A DNA stretch of 64,000 bases from assembly GCA_039105265.1 (NCBI GenBank), contig JAPFFF010000063.1, positions 496,001-560,000 on the forward strand, in the 5' to 3' direction. The stretch comes from Tritrichomonas musculus (taxonomy: Eukaryota; Parabasalia; Tritrichomonadida; Tritrichomonadidae). Of this stretch, positions 30,128-41,700 are shown piece after piece. Under the pieces are notes generated by a model, which had not been told where the DNA came from, did no database searches, and saw nothing but the letters and a program-made list of their open reading frames with translations. The first letter of the stretch is position 1. The number at the start of each line of letters is the position of its first letter. Both the position numbers and the translations under genes were made by a program.

Positions 30128-31780
30128 TTACTGATTATTTTTTTGTGCTCGTTTAAGTTTTTTAACTTCATATTTAAGGCAATCAAGGTCATGTCTTAAC
30201 TTATCACATCCTTTTTGTGGAGCATCTTGAGCTGTTACTGTGTTATCATTATTATTTGCATTTTGGGATCCTTCTTGTGAAATAACCCATGTTTGATTAT
30301 GTTGGTTTGGTACGGCATCAGCATTATTATTTTGATGTTCAGTATCTTCTTTAATCTTTTCAACTTCTTGTTTTAGATTGGTAAGAGCTTCATTTATTGA
30401 ATTATGTTCATTCTGGAGTTGTTCTAATCTTTGATTTGTTTCTGAACATTGATTAACTTTTTGGATTAAATCTTCTGGAACTGAAGTTGAATTTCTTGGT
30501 ATTGTTTGGACTTGTCCATTAAGATTTTGAAGTTCAGATTGTAAATTTTGAACTTCTTTTCTTAATTGTTCATTTTCATTTTGAAGTGAATTCTTGTATT
30601 GGTCAACATCATTCCTTAATTGATTGATTTCGGCACTATTGTTTTCACTGTTACCTTGTTGGGCAGATCTTTCACCAGAGATAACCCAGTTTGGTTCTCC
30701 TTGGTTAGATAATGCTTCAGGAGAATTTCCTGGTGTCCGATGTGCATCCTTAAGCTTTTTAACTTCATATTTGAGGCAGCTGAGGCTTTTACGTAAAGAA
30801 TCATTTTCCTTTTCAAGACCATTGAGCCTTTCATTTGATTCGTCGATTTTATCATTTGCATCATTTAATTGATTACGAACGTCTGCGAGTTCTCTCCTAA
30901 GTTGTTCAATGATTGACATTACATCATCATTTCCAGCATTTTGTCTTGCTAATCTTTCAGCCTCCTCCTTTTCGCGAGCTAATCTTTCTGCTTCTTCTTT
31001 TTCACGAGCTAATCTTTCTGCTTCTTCATCTTCAAGATTGAATGATCTTTCCTGTGTTCTTGGAGGTAAGTTGTCTAATACAACTTTAGCAGCAGCAAGT
31101 TGTGTCAATAAAGTTTTTTCATCAACTTTATTTCCACTTTTAACAACATCATCAGGATATATATAAACTGGAATTCCAAGTTCATTCATTACATTTGTTG
31201 CTGTATTTGCATTCTTTTCAATATCATCTGAGCTAAGAGAATTGTAATTAATTTTTTCTGGAACATAAGAATCTAGTAATGCGCACATTGATAAATCATA
31301 AGGTTGGAAATTATTAACATTTGGATAGTTAGATGTTCTTTCAATTGCCCATTGTAATAATGCATTTCTTGATGATCCTTGATTTGAGTTTTGGTTTGCA
31401 TCTTCTGTTTCAATTGATTTGCCAATTGAATAATTTAAGATAAGGGTCCAAATCAAACCAAGAATAAGTTTAACGTTGCAGTCATTGATATCTTTTCCTG
31501 ATATTCCAACCAATTGAATTCCATCTTTAGTGAAAGCATCAATTGCAATATCACAATTTTGAACCATGAAAACATTTCTTTTTGGGTCTTTATTCCATCT
31601 TGGAACAGTTTTTTGTGTCAAAACCTGTGCAAGTTCAACCAAATGAACACCAGATGCAAGATCTTTTGTTATATCATCAAGATCATTAGCAATTACACCT
31701 TTTAATTGTCCATTCACCCATCTTGTGAAAACCTTTATTTGAAGTGGAACCCATTCTTCAGTAACCTTTGCAAGACTCAT
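30128..31780 (-). CDS. Tandem calponin-homology coiled-coil protein, short paralogue
   Basis: A 550-residue protein. Residues 10-118 and 133-240 are two CH domains arranged as in alpha-actinin or plastin actin-binding regions: WVPLQIKVFTRWVNGQL, the DLASGVHLVELAQVL signature, KLILGLIWTLILNYSI, then LLQWAIERT in CH2. Three copies of an EEAERLAREK unit form a charged helix (about 255-285). The remainder is coiled coil with two copies of CLKYEVKKLK. It should bind or bundle F-actin. Its N terminus is closely related to that of the 1738-residue protein at 38789-44005, so the two arose by duplication. An initiator-like TCATTT lies about 35 bp upstream. Confidence 0.85.
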   Translation of the reverse strand: MSLAKVTEEWVPLQIKVFTRWVNGQLKGVIANDLDDITKDLASGVHLVELAQVLTQKTVPRWNKDPKRNVFMVQNCDIAIDAFTKDGIQLVGISGKDINDCNVKLILGLIWTLILNYSIGKSIETEDANQNSNQGSSRNALLQWAIERTSNYPNVNNFQPYDLSMCALLDSYVPEKINYNSLSSDDIEKNANTATNVMNELGIPVYIYPDDVVKSGNKVDEKTLLTQLAAAKVVLDNLPPRTQERSFNLEDEEAERLAREKEEAERLAREKEEAERLARQNAGNDDVMSIIEQLRRELADVRNQLNDANDKIDESNERLNGLEKENDSLRKSLSCLKYEVKKLKDAHRTPGNSPEALSNQGEPNWVISGERSAQQGNSENNSAEINQLRNDVDQYKNSLQNENEQLRKEVQNLQSELQNLNGQVQTIPRNSTSVPEDLIQKVNQCSETNQRLEQLQNEHNSINEALTNLKQEVEKIKEDTEHQNNNADAVPNQHNQTWVISQEGSQNANNNDNTVTAQDAPQKGCDKLRHDLDCLKYEVKKLKRAQKNNQ

Positions 31781-33436
31781 TATTTCTTAGAGTGCTAAAA
31801 TAAAAAATGAAATGATATTTTTAAATAATCTTCATTTTAAAAATTTTATTGAATTTATTTTCAGAGAATTGAATTCACAGGTAATAATTGAATGTATTTC
31901 AGATTTTATACCATTCAAATCATGAATTGCTTGATCGGTTGATTCACAAAATATTGAATAGATTGAAGTTTTGTTTTTTCGTTCCAAAAGGGTTCCATGA
32001 AAAAATTTATCCAAAATAATTAGGTCTTTTTTAAAGTATAAAATTATATGCAGTTATTAAATATTTTTTAAATATCAAAATATGGACTACTTGTATCATT
32101 TGATTTGTCTGATAAAAAGTATTGTCATTATTTTTTGTGTTTTTAGTAAAACCAGGAATAAAAAAGCATTATTCATTGTAGATTTAATTTTCATTTAGAT
32201 TTTGGAAAAAAAAAACTATGATTATTTGAGAGGAAAGAATAAGATGGCAGAAATTGATGATACGTTTTACTACAATGATGACTTTTAAAATCTAAAAAAC
32301 GATTTTAATGAGATAAAAAGACTAACTTGAGTTCTTTAACTTCACCTAACAGATAACTTTTTGAATCGATGATGATGGTTTTTATTTTCAATTTTTGAAT
32401 GACTCAAACTTTTTCTTTTTATCATATGATCGTTTATGTTCACAATTTTGAATGAATAAAACTATATTCTCTTAGAAATGAACTACAATTTCTCAGTATA
32501 TAACGTATAAAGCATCTTGTTTTTCAATTTTATTTGATAGTAATATGAAAATATCAATAATTATATGAAGTTTTTGAATTTTGATCGATATTCAAAATTT
32601 TAAGAATAGCTGATAATTTATATTACCAATCAACAGCCATGATAGTTATTATTAAAATGATCAAAGAATGTTATTTGTTTGCATCAATTGAGATAAAAAA
32701 AGGTTATGTAATTAAAACAATATTAAAAGTTTGGTATAAAGCCATATTTTTGTTGACATTATTGTATAAATATGCTATCCATTTTGATTTAACTGATGAT
32801 ATGTTAAACTAATGTTATATCATAATTTAGAAGAAATCAGGATTATTTTTTAAAATAACGTTGACTCCTTTATGTGCATGGCATACTTCTTTGAAAAGAA
32901 AAACTAGAGAAAAATGCAATTATAAGTTTTCTCTCATAATATTGCATTTGTAAAAATTTTTCAATTTAAAAGTTTTTTTATAAACATATGGAAATATTAA
33001 TTTTTTTGAAGATTTTAGAAATGTTGTTAAATTTTTTTTTACACATCAATGATTCAAATTAAATAATAGAAAAAAAAATATTGATAAAAAATAAAAAACT
33101 AAGAAAGTTATGTTTAAAAGTATTTTTAATGAAGAATAACTAAGATACTTCGATTTACATATATTAAATTTTTTGAGTTATAAAGAGAATATTTAAAAAA
33201 AAAAACTCATCTGTTAACATCAAATAATTTTCACAAAAATTTCAACCTGTTTTTGAAAAATAAAACTTTTTAAAAATAAATTTAATCTGAATTTTTTAAC
33301 TTTTGAATTAGACATCACAATAAATTCAATTATTATCCTTAACTATCAATCAAAAAATTCAATGAATATAAAATCTTCAAAAAATGAAATTGAATGTTGA
33401 TTGTATATAAACAAATTGATTTCATTTTTTAAAGTA
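31781..33436. other. AT-rich intergenic stretch
   Basis: About 1.6 kb, very AT-rich. Short open frames look accidental. No RNA gene or repeat was seen. Confidence 0.6.
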
Positions 33437-33442
33437 TCATTA
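33437..33442 (+). promoter_or_regulatory. Initiator TCATTA
   Basis: TCATTA ends 5 bp before the ATG at 33448 and fits the trichomonad initiator consensus. Confidence 0.5.
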
Positions 33443-33447
33443 AAGAA

Positions 33448-33981
33448 ATGCCAATCCCACATGAAGTTACAAAAGAATTCTTTATTCCTTCAGAAGAATT
33501 ACCATTTTTAGGTGATGATGTAACGCAAAATGCAAATACTCCAATTGAACAGAGACTTAATGATTTCTTATTCTTGATAAACCTGCTAGATGCAGCATTT
33601 GGGCGAAGAAATAACCAAGAAGAAAGAGCGTCAAATAATAATACTAGTAATAATGAGACAAATACTGATGAGCAAGAAACTGAGCACCAGGAAGAGACAG
33701 CAGTTAATGATGAAAAAATTGAAACGCCGGATGAGGAAACTGAAGAAACAACCCCAGAAACTGTTGAAGAGCCAGTAGAAAATGAAGAACAAACCCAGAA
33801 TACAGAAAATGATAATAGTTCAGAGTCTAATAGTACAAATTCTACTACTGAAAACAGCAGATTTAATTTACGTAATCTGAATGAATTAGATCTCCTTACT
33901 TTAGAATTATTACTCATGCGTCAAAGAATGAGAAATCAACGAAGAAATGCAAATAGAGAAATGGTTGAGAATGTCCATTAA
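33448..33981 (+). CDS. Acidic low-complexity hypothetical protein
   Basis: A 177-residue protein. Residues 1-52 look ordered (EQRLNDFLFLINLLDAAFG is an amphipathic helix). Residues 55-138 are a disordered Glu/Thr/Asn tract (ETEETTPETVEEPVENEEQ), and the C terminus is a second helix (LNELDLLTLELLLMRQRMR) ending basic. The helix-disorder-helix layout suggests an adaptor joining two partners, but no family is recognised. The start is backed by the initiator immediately upstream. Confidence 0.65.
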   Translation: MPIPHEVTKEFFIPSEELPFLGDDVTQNANTPIEQRLNDFLFLINLLDAAFGRRNNQEERASNNNTSNNETNTDEQETEHQEETAVNDEKIETPDEETEETTPETVEEPVENEEQTQNTENDNSSESNSTNSTTENSRFNLRNLNELDLLTLELLLMRQRMRNQRRNANREMVENVH

Positions 33982-34171
33982 AAAAACAGAACGGGGTTTT
34001 ATTAATAATATATCAACATGTATGTTTATATAATCTTTATAAATAATATTATTCATTAATAATTTGTTGTTGTTTAAAATATTATTAAAATAATATTTTA
34101 CGAGATAAAAATAGAATAGTAATAATAAAATTTCGCTAATATTTTTTCACATAATGATAATAAATATTGTA

Positions 34172-34765
34172 TTAAGTTGTTGAATGAGGTTTAACATGAG
34201 TGATCTCAACAACATCAGTATCTATTTCTTCAACTTCATTATCTTTTACTTTGTCATAACAGTATTCTTCTAGAATATCATGCAAATCTTGTCTAAAAGA
34301 TAAAATTGATCGTGAATTAAAATTCCTGGAATTAACAGAATGATCTTTAAAAATAAAATATGCATAACGAAGTAAAAATGCGCCACAATCAACATCATTA
34401 AATTGCTTTGGAACATTAGGATGTCGTATAGTCATTTTTTCATTGATTCCATGATAAGTTATAAAATTTTTAATTGTTCTAACTACATTATTTCTTCTAG
34501 GCGCGTTTCGCAATGAATCATATACATTGAGATAATTAGAATTAAAATCTAAATCTATAAGAAACCAATGAGCGTGAAGTTCAACGGGTATTAAAAAATG
34601 AGAATATGAATCAATTCTTGAGCATGATATCCATTGAGATGCTGCTGCTGGACCATCACGTGCTAATTTACAATAAAAAAAAGTGTTAACAAATCCAACA
34701 TTTGAATGATCGAACTTATTTTGAAAGTATTGTAAGCATGAATTTATTACAGCATCACTTAGCAT
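34172..34765 (-). CDS. ULP1/SENP-type cysteine peptidase (family C48)
   Basis: Counted from the first ATG (MLSDAVINSCLQYFQ), 197 residues form nearly the whole ULP1 catalytic domain. The catalytic set is His66 in ELHAHWFLIDLDF, Asp83 in NVYDSL, Gln121 in VPKQFND and Cys127 in VDCGAFLLRYAY. It should cut SUMO or NEDD8-type modifiers from target proteins. The frame is open for more than 40 codons before this ATG, and ELNSLKKGN in that part matches the domain's usual opening strand. The real start is therefore probably upstream or in another exon. The E2-like gene at 3784 belongs to the same modifier pathway class. Confidence 0.8.
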   Translation of the reverse strand: MLSDAVINSCLQYFQNKFDHSNVGFVNTFFYCKLARDGPAAASQWISCSRIDSYSHFLIPVELHAHWFLIDLDFNSNYLNVYDSLRNAPRRNNVVRTIKNFITYHGINEKMTIRHPNVPKQFNDVDCGAFLLRYAYFIFKDHSVNSRNFNSRSILSFRQDLHDILEEYCYDKVKDNEVEEIDTDVVEITHVKPHSTT

Positions 34766-35010
34766 ATTCCCTTTTTTTAATGAATTCAATTCAAATTCAT
34801 TAATTTTAATTTCTTTTTTATCGGAGTGAATTGAATGATTGTTTTGTGCTTGACTTTTATCGTTTGGGTTTTGATTTGATGATGTTTGATTCGTTTCGAA
34901 AATAATATGTCTTTAAAAATTTTGCTATGGGCAATTATGTATTCAAATGTAAAATAAAAAAACGTTATAGATAATTTCCATTTATAAATGGCCCAAAAAA
35001 AACAATTAAA

Positions 35011-37914
35011 ATGGAATACAACCCTCTACGAACAATATCAAATTCATGTGCAGAAATGAGGCAACTTTCTCAAGCACTTCAAGCTGCACGTGGAAATTCA
35101 GCCACAGATGTTTCAGATGTATTTGACATATCTTCATCAATATTAACAACAATTCTCAAAGAATCAGCGGGTGGTGTTGATCCAAACGAATATATTATTG
35201 ATAGTATGAAAAAAATTAACCAAATTCTTGCTTCTAAAGAGCAAACTTTCAAATCAAAAATGAATCTTTTATTATCTGATACATCTCAAAAAGTTACTCA
35301 AATTTCAAATCAGTTAAAAAATTCCAATCTTGATGTAAATTATGTTCTTGAAAATGTCAAAAAGATCAAAGATGACTTTATACAGAAGAAAGATGAAGAA
35401 AACCAAAAAATTCTAAAAGAGTTTCAAAAAAATCTAAAAGAAGAAGAAGAAAACAAAAAGAAAGAAGAAAAAGCAATATACGAGCACTTTGAAAGTTATT
35501 TATCGCAAGTTATGGCTGATATAACAGCAACATATAACCAAAGATTAAAACAATCTGATGATCTTAATAATAATTTAGAAATCAAATTGCAAACAGTTGT
35601 TCACGACAAGCATCAGCAAAAGGCCAATCGAGGTAGTATCTTTGAGCAAGAAGAGAAGCGATTCTTAGAAATGCAAGAGAAATTAACGAAAGAATTTAAT
35701 GAATATAAATCAGAAATTGAGAAGAAAATTTTACAATTGAAACAAAGTATTGAAAAATTGAAAGCTGAAATCAATCAAAATAAAAATTCAAATAATTTAA
35801 CTTTTCAACAAAAAGAAAATGATCTTACTTTAAAACAAAAAGAAAAAATTAATGAAATAAACCTAAAAATAAAAAATTTAGAAAATCAATTAAATTCCCT
35901 CACATTAAAAAAATCAGATATTGAAAATGACATATTGAAAACCCAAAATGAAATCAAAGATCAAACAAGTCAAATAATTCGCCAACATGATGAAGAAGTC
36001 AAAAAATTCCAGCAAGAAACCGTTCAAATGACAGAAAAAGTTGAAAAAGAAATTGAATCAAAATTCAAGCCTAAAATTGATGACTTGTTAAATGAAATAA
36101 AAGAAAATGAGAATAAGAAAACTGCTCAAGAGAGTCAGTTCAACGATGAGCAAAATGAGTCATTCAAAGAAACCGACAAAGACATTCAAAAATTGAAAGA
36201 AAAAAACGATCAAAAATCGTTAGTAGTGAAAACGAAGCTCAGTCAAAAAAAGAAAGAATTGAGAAGCATTCAAAACCAAAGGGACAAAGACCTTGAAAAA
36301 GTGAAAAATGAAAAGGTCAAAATATTGGCCTCTGCCAAACAAAATGATGAAGAAAAAGTGAAAAAACGGGCGAGCATCATAAATGAGTTTATGAAAAAGT
36401 TCGACGAGGCACAATTAAAACTTTTTGAGAGGAATTTCATCACCCGTGAAGAAATGGACCGCCGGCGCGACCTTCTTATCAAAAAGCTCGAGCAGGTTGA
36501 GCTCGAAGATATTGACAAAATAAAAAGTGACACCGATTTCAATGACAAAGAGTACCAGATTGAAATCAAGCTCCTCAAGGACGAGTTCCAAGACCACAAG
36601 ACGAAAGTCAATTCAATACAAAACCGTATTGATCTCTCAAAAAGTCGAATTGAATCACTCACTGAAAAAATAAGGGCGGTTGAAAGGTCAGCAATTCGCC
36701 TTATCGAACAATACATCGGTATCAATGATGACCATCTTGAAGATGATTTAAAAAAGGCGGTTAAAAACGGTTTTGACGAGAATCTAGTCAACCGAGTCCA
36801 GACGGCTTCTTCCCAAATTGAGGCGAAGACAAACCTCCTCAGGCAAGAGCAGGCCGAAGTAAAAAATTCAATGAATTTTGCCTTTGACTCTTTTGAGAAA
36901 AAAATGAATGAGTTCGATATTCAATTGAAATCGAGCCTCAACCGCCTCCGAATGAAAGAGGGCGGATTCGCTGAGAGGCGGGAAAGAATCGGCAAGAAAA
37001 TCAGCAGCCAAAAGAAGACGATAATCGAGCTCGAGCAAGCGTTGAGTAGAAAAAGTGCCGAAGTTGACCGTTTTGCCAAAACGATCAACGAAAGCAAGCT
37101 TCATTTTGAGAAGGAGACGAAAGAAAGTTTTGAATTGAATTTGAATGAGGCCTCTCAAAAACATATCGAGCTTCAGAATGAAATTGAGAAGATAAAAAGT
37201 CAGTTCAACTCAGAAATCAGCAAATTGAAAGAAAAAATCGAAGAGGCCAAAAATAAGACGATAGAGATCTCAAATTTTCAATTGAGTGAAAGAGAAAGAA
37301 GAAAAAAAGAAGAGGCCGATAGACTATTGAATTTGCATAACAAAAGAATGAAGGAAATTGAAAGCACTCACAACCAGACGATGAACAATCTTTCGGAGAA
37401 ACTTCAAAATGCAAAAAATAAGCAAAAAAATGACATTTTGAAATTCAACTCAAATTTCACCGACTTTTTGAATGCTAAATTGGCCGAACTCAATCAAAAA
37501 GTTCTCGATCTTGAGCAAGAGAAGCAACACTTGATCGTTGAAAACCATTCTTTGATTGCTCGTTACGACGAGCTGAAAAGCTGCCCTTGCCAGGAATGCC
37601 AGAGGAAGAAGGAGCTGATTCGGAAGCTGCTGCAGGCGAAGAAGTCAATCGAAAACCAGATGGAGCAGCACCAGGAAATCCTCCAGAAGAATGACCAGAA
37701 CATGAATGCGATATTCGGCGTGAAGAAGAAGCAGGTCGCAACGCCGCTGCTCGACATGCCGAAGAAGGAGACGCACGCGCCGGTCATCGCAAAGCCTGGA
37801 TCAAATGTCAGCATGAGAGCTAAGTCGCAATTGAATCAAAAGCCATCGTCGGCGAACTCGAGATTTCACCAGGGAGTGTCGAGCGCTTTGGCTCCATCAA
37901 AGAATCCTGTTTAA
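35011..37914 (+). CDS. Long coiled-coil protein (967 aa)
   Basis: Residues 1-75 form a short ordered head (MEYNPLRTISNSCAEMRQL). About 80-900 is nearly unbroken coiled coil rich in Lys, Glu, Gln and Asn. CPCQECQRKK near residue 858 could bind zinc or form disulfides. The tail after 910 is basic and Ser/Pro-rich with SNVSMRAKSQLNQKP. There is no motor or CH domain. Proteins of this type build cytoskeletal fibres, basal-body linkers or Golgi tethers; which one is unknown. The last 1.5 kb is clearly GC-richer than the first, although the protein composition is the same. Confidence 0.75.
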   Translation: MEYNPLRTISNSCAEMRQLSQALQAARGNSATDVSDVFDISSSILTTILKESAGGVDPNEYIIDSMKKINQILASKEQTFKSKMNLLLSDTSQKVTQISNQLKNSNLDVNYVLENVKKIKDDFIQKKDEENQKILKEFQKNLKEEEENKKKEEKAIYEHFESYLSQVMADITATYNQRLKQSDDLNNNLEIKLQTVVHDKHQQKANRGSIFEQEEKRFLEMQEKLTKEFNEYKSEIEKKILQLKQSIEKLKAEINQNKNSNNLTFQQKENDLTLKQKEKINEINLKIKNLENQLNSLTLKKSDIENDILKTQNEIKDQTSQIIRQHDEEVKKFQQETVQMTEKVEKEIESKFKPKIDDLLNEIKENENKKTAQESQFNDEQNESFKETDKDIQKLKEKNDQKSLVVKTKLSQKKKELRSIQNQRDKDLEKVKNEKVKILASAKQNDEEKVKKRASIINEFMKKFDEAQLKLFERNFITREEMDRRRDLLIKKLEQVELEDIDKIKSDTDFNDKEYQIEIKLLKDEFQDHKTKVNSIQNRIDLSKSRIESLTEKIRAVERSAIRLIEQYIGINDDHLEDDLKKAVKNGFDENLVNRVQTASSQIEAKTNLLRQEQAEVKNSMNFAFDSFEKKMNEFDIQLKSSLNRLRMKEGGFAERRERIGKKISSQKKTIIELEQALSRKSAEVDRFAKTINESKLHFEKETKESFELNLNEASQKHIELQNEIEKIKSQFNSEISKLKEKIEEAKNKTIEISNFQLSERERRKKEEADRLLNLHNKRMKEIESTHNQTMNNLSEKLQNAKNKQKNDILKFNSNFTDFLNAKLAELNQKVLDLEQEKQHLIVENHSLIARYDELKSCPCQECQRKKELIRKLLQAKKSIENQMEQHQEILQKNDQNMNAIFGVKKKQVATPLLDMPKKETHAPVIAKPGSNVSMRAKSQLNQKPSSANSRFHQGVSSALAPSKNPV

Positions 37915-38044
37915 CATTATATATATTAATAAAAATGCGGATATAGAGAATTATTATTATTATATTTTGTTCATAACTTTTATTTTGTCTGTTTGTTTGA
38001 TCTGTAATGAGCATTTTATTGTCTCTAAATTTAGTTGCAAATTA

Positions 38045-38148
38045 AACTTTGTTTTTTAATTTTTCATGTGTAAACTTACGGTTTCTAAGAATTTATTTCT
38101 GAAATTGAATGATTTATTTTTTACACGCGAAAAATAAAAAAAAAAGTT
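38045..38148 (-). mobile_element. 104-bp MITE, second copy, TA-flanked
   Basis: Inverted copy of the 13050-13146 element, sharing on the minus strand TAAATCATTCAAT, ATAAATTCTTAGAAACCGTA and terminal AACTTT and CAAAGTT. TA lies on both sides. It sits exactly at the end of the metallophosphoesterase fragment, and the flanking TA plus the first A of the element form that frame's stop codon. Confidence 0.75.
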
Positions 38149-38567
38149 TATAATAAATGTTTCACATTGAAATTAGAGACTCCATATTCATCGTGGTTTC
38201 CAGCTGTTTCAAAAAGTTTGCTTGATCGATCGTAATGACTTGTCAGATTATAATATATTTCGTGATCTTCGGGTTGCTGGACAGCATAGTTTCGATGTTG
38301 GCTTTTTGTAAAATCATCGGCTAAATCGCATGCAAAAAATGAAAGCATTGGATTAATGGATTCAATATGATTTAAAACAGTGTTAAATACAACAGAACTT
38401 TGTTCATATTTGTGATTAATGTGAGCATCTGTTAAATGGACAAAATAATCAGGAATTAATGAAGAATTAAAAGGTTTCTCTTGCTTCATTGAAATTAATA
38501 ACTCAGAAAGAACGAGAAAGATAAAATGCTTACCCAAAGATATTGTGAAAATAAATAAGAAATACAA
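38148..38567 (-). pseudogene. Calcineurin-like metallophosphoesterase, truncated (TMEM62-like)
   Basis: 139 codons. A hydrophobic opening is followed by DYFVHLTDAHINHKY (metal ligands in DAH), a helix, LSFFACDLADDF (the GD motif, here CD) and LFETAGNHDEYGV (the GNHD motif). This is the N-terminal half of the phosphoesterase fold. The later His motifs (GHxH) are missing because the frame ends at an inserted MITE. The first ATG in frame is MKQEKPF (38489); the hydrophobic codons before it are open, and an ATG in another frame lies just upstream. Without its second half the product cannot be active. Confidence 0.65.
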
Positions 38568-38788
38568 AGAAGCATAAAATACAACTCTTTATAGCCAAAT
38601 AAACTTTTATATCATTATCTGTAATGTTTATTATTATAGATAAGAAGAAGAAGCTTTTGACTTTTCTTATCAATTGTGTTTAAAAAAAAAAATAAACAAA
38701 ATTGAATTTAAAAATAATAGATACTTTTATTCATATTTAACATTCTAAAAAAAAACTCTATTTGTTCTATTTCTATATAAAAAAAAAT
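38568..38788. other. Short AT-rich spacer
   Basis: No feature seen. Confidence 0.4.
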
Positions 38789-41700
38789 TTACTTGGTTGT
38801 CTTCTTTTGTTCTAAAGCATCATCATCGATGTATCCAATGTCAACTAATGCCTTCTTGTATTTCTCGATATCGAGGCAGAGGTTGTTGTGATCGATTTCA
38901 GCGTTTTGGACTGTTTCTAACAATTTGATGTTCAATTGAGAAAGTTCGTTCTTCAAACGTTCAATTTCAGCGATTAAGTTTTCGTGATCATCTTTAGCCT
39001 TTTGTATAGTGTCGGACAATTCCTTCTCCAATGATTCTACCATCTTCTTTAAGCTTTCAATTTCCTTGGTAAGAGCGTCATGATCTTCTTGTGCCTTACG
39101 TTCAGTTTCTTGCAATGTTGCAGTTAAATCTTTGACGTGCTTTTCGGAATCAGCCAACAATCTCTTAAGGCGTTCAATTTCCTGGCAAAGTCTATCGTGA
39201 TCATCTTTAGCAGCACGTTGTGTTTCGGCCAAAACTTTAGTCAAACGGTCAATTTCATGTGTTAAGTTGTCGTGGTCTTGTTGAGCTTTATGTTGTGTGT
39301 CAGCCAATGTTTGGTTCAAGTTCTGGATTTCAGTCTTCAATCCTTGGATGTCACGAGTTAAGTTGTCGTGATCTTCCTTAGCTCTACGTTGTGTATCGGC
39401 AAGTTCTTTCTTAAGACGATCGATTTCTCCGGAGAGTTTGTCATGATCTTCTTTAGCCATGCGTTTGGTGTCAGCCAAAACTTTGTTAAGTTTAGAAAGT
39501 TCGCCGTTCAAACGTTCAATTTCACCGGTAAGTTTGTCATGATCGTCCTTAGCGTCCTTCTTAGTTTTCTCAATGATTCCTGATAATTTGTCATGGTCTT
39601 CTTTCGCTTTACGTTGTTCTTCGGCAAGTTGTTTCTTAAGGTTGTCGATTTCACTTGTTAATGATGAAATCTTCGAGTTCAAGTTTGAGATTTCTGATCT
39701 GAGTTGCTTGATTTCATTTGTAAGAGTGTCGTGATCTTGTTTGGCTCTTGCTTGTGTTTCGGCAAGTTCTTTCTTAAGGTTGTCGATTTCAGATTGCATG
39801 CTTGTTATCTTTGACTTCAAGCTTGTGTTTTCAGTGTTGAGTCTTGTGATTTCGCTTGAAAGATTGTCGTGGTCTTGTTTAGCTTTAGCTTCGGTGTCGT
39901 GAAGTTGTCCTTTGAGGTTGTTGATTTCACCGTTCAATCTCTTGATTTCGGCTGTTAATTTATCGTGATCTTGTTGAGCAGCATGTTGTGAATCAGCAAG
40001 TTGTTTGTTAAGGCGATCGATTTCAGATTGCATGTTTTGGATCTTTGAATTCAATGTTGCAATTTCACTTGTCAAGCTTGCTATTTGTGACTTCAAGTTA
40101 GCAACTTCAGTTGTCAATTTCTTGTTTTCTTCGGTTAATTTGTCATGATCTTCTTTAGCAGCACGTGCAGCTTCAGCTAAAGCGTCGTTGAGACGTTTGA
40201 TTTCAGCAGTTAATCTATCATTTTCTCTCTGTCCATCTTTTTGAGAATCAGCGATACGTTTGTTAAGACGATCAATTTCAGAATTCAAGCATGTTATTTC
40301 TGATTTCAAGTTTGTGATTTCTGAATTCAATTTCTGGTTTTCGTCTGTTAATTTATCATGTTCTTCTCTTGCTTTACGTTGTGTATCAGCAAGTTCTTTC
40401 TTAAGTGATGTGTTTTCAGTTGTCATGTTAGCAACTTTTGTGCTCAAGTCTTGATTTTCACGAGTTAAGTTATCAATGTCTTGTTTAGCTTTACGTTGAG
40501 TGTCTTGGATTGTGTTGCTTAAGTTTCTGATTTCATTCTTCATGTTCGAAGTTTCAGTTGTGCTCTTTGTTGAAGTTTCATTGATGACAGTTGATAATTT
40601 CTTGTTTTCATTTGTAACAAATGAGAATTTCTTGGCCAAGTTTTGGTTATCACGAGTCAAGTTATCGATACTTTGTTGTGCTTTACGTTGTGTGTCATAA
40701 AGTGTGTTGTTTAAGTTCTTGATTTCATTGGCTTGTTTGTCATGATCTTCTCTTGCAAGTCTTGTTGTTTCAGAGAGTGTGTTGTTTAAGTTCTTGATTT
40801 CAGTTGTCATGTTTGTGACCTTTGTTGTCAAGTTCTTGTTATCTCTTGTTAATGTATCGTGATCAAGTTGTGCTCTACGTTGAGTATCTGTGATTTCATT
40901 GTTAAGACGCTTGATTTCGGATGTTTCATTCAAGATCTTGTTGTTTAAGTTGTTGATTTCAGATGTTTGGCTTGAAATCTTTGAATTCAAGTTTGAAATC
41001 TCACTTGTTAAGTTTTCATGATCTTGTTTGGCCTTGTTTTGTGTTTCAGTGATGACTGAATTCAATCTCTTGACTTCTGTTGTCATGTTTGTGATCTTTG
41101 TGTTGAGTGTTGTGATTTCATTTGTCAACTTTCTGTTTTCATTTGATAAGTTGTCATGATCAACTTGTGCCTTGTGTTGAATATCAGAGATTGTGTTGTT
41201 TAAGTTCTTGATTTCTGTTGTCATTGTTGAAATCTTTGAGTTGAGGTTGTTGATTTCATTGACTTGTGAAGCATTCTTTGAATTCAAGCTTGAAATTTGG
41301 TTGGTCAAACTGTCATGATCTTGTTTGGCTTTACGTTCCGTCTCTGAGAGTACTGTTGTGAGTCGGTTAACTTCAGATGTCATTGAAGTGATCTTTGAAT
41401 TCAAGTTTGTGATTTCTGTTGACAATTTCTTGTTTTCACCGATTAATTTGTCATGTTCTTCTTTGGCCTTGCGTTCTGTTTCTGTAATGACGCTGTTAAG
41501 GCGAGTTACTTCAGATGTCATTGTTGTGATCTTTGAGTTCAATCCGTTGATTGTGTTGGTTAAGTTGTCATGATCAGCTTGTGCTTTACGTTCTGTTTCA
41601 GAAAGAACAGTTGTGAGTCTGTTAACTTCAGATGTCATTGAAGAAATCTTTGAATTCAAGTTTGTGATTTCAGTTGACAATTTCTTGTTTTCATTGGTTA

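Noticed and set aside
33429-33917. 162-codon antisense frame over the acidic protein gene
   Set aside because: It is the reverse reading of Glu/Asn codons giving Ser/Val/Phe runs; the plus-strand gene has the initiator and a sensible composition.
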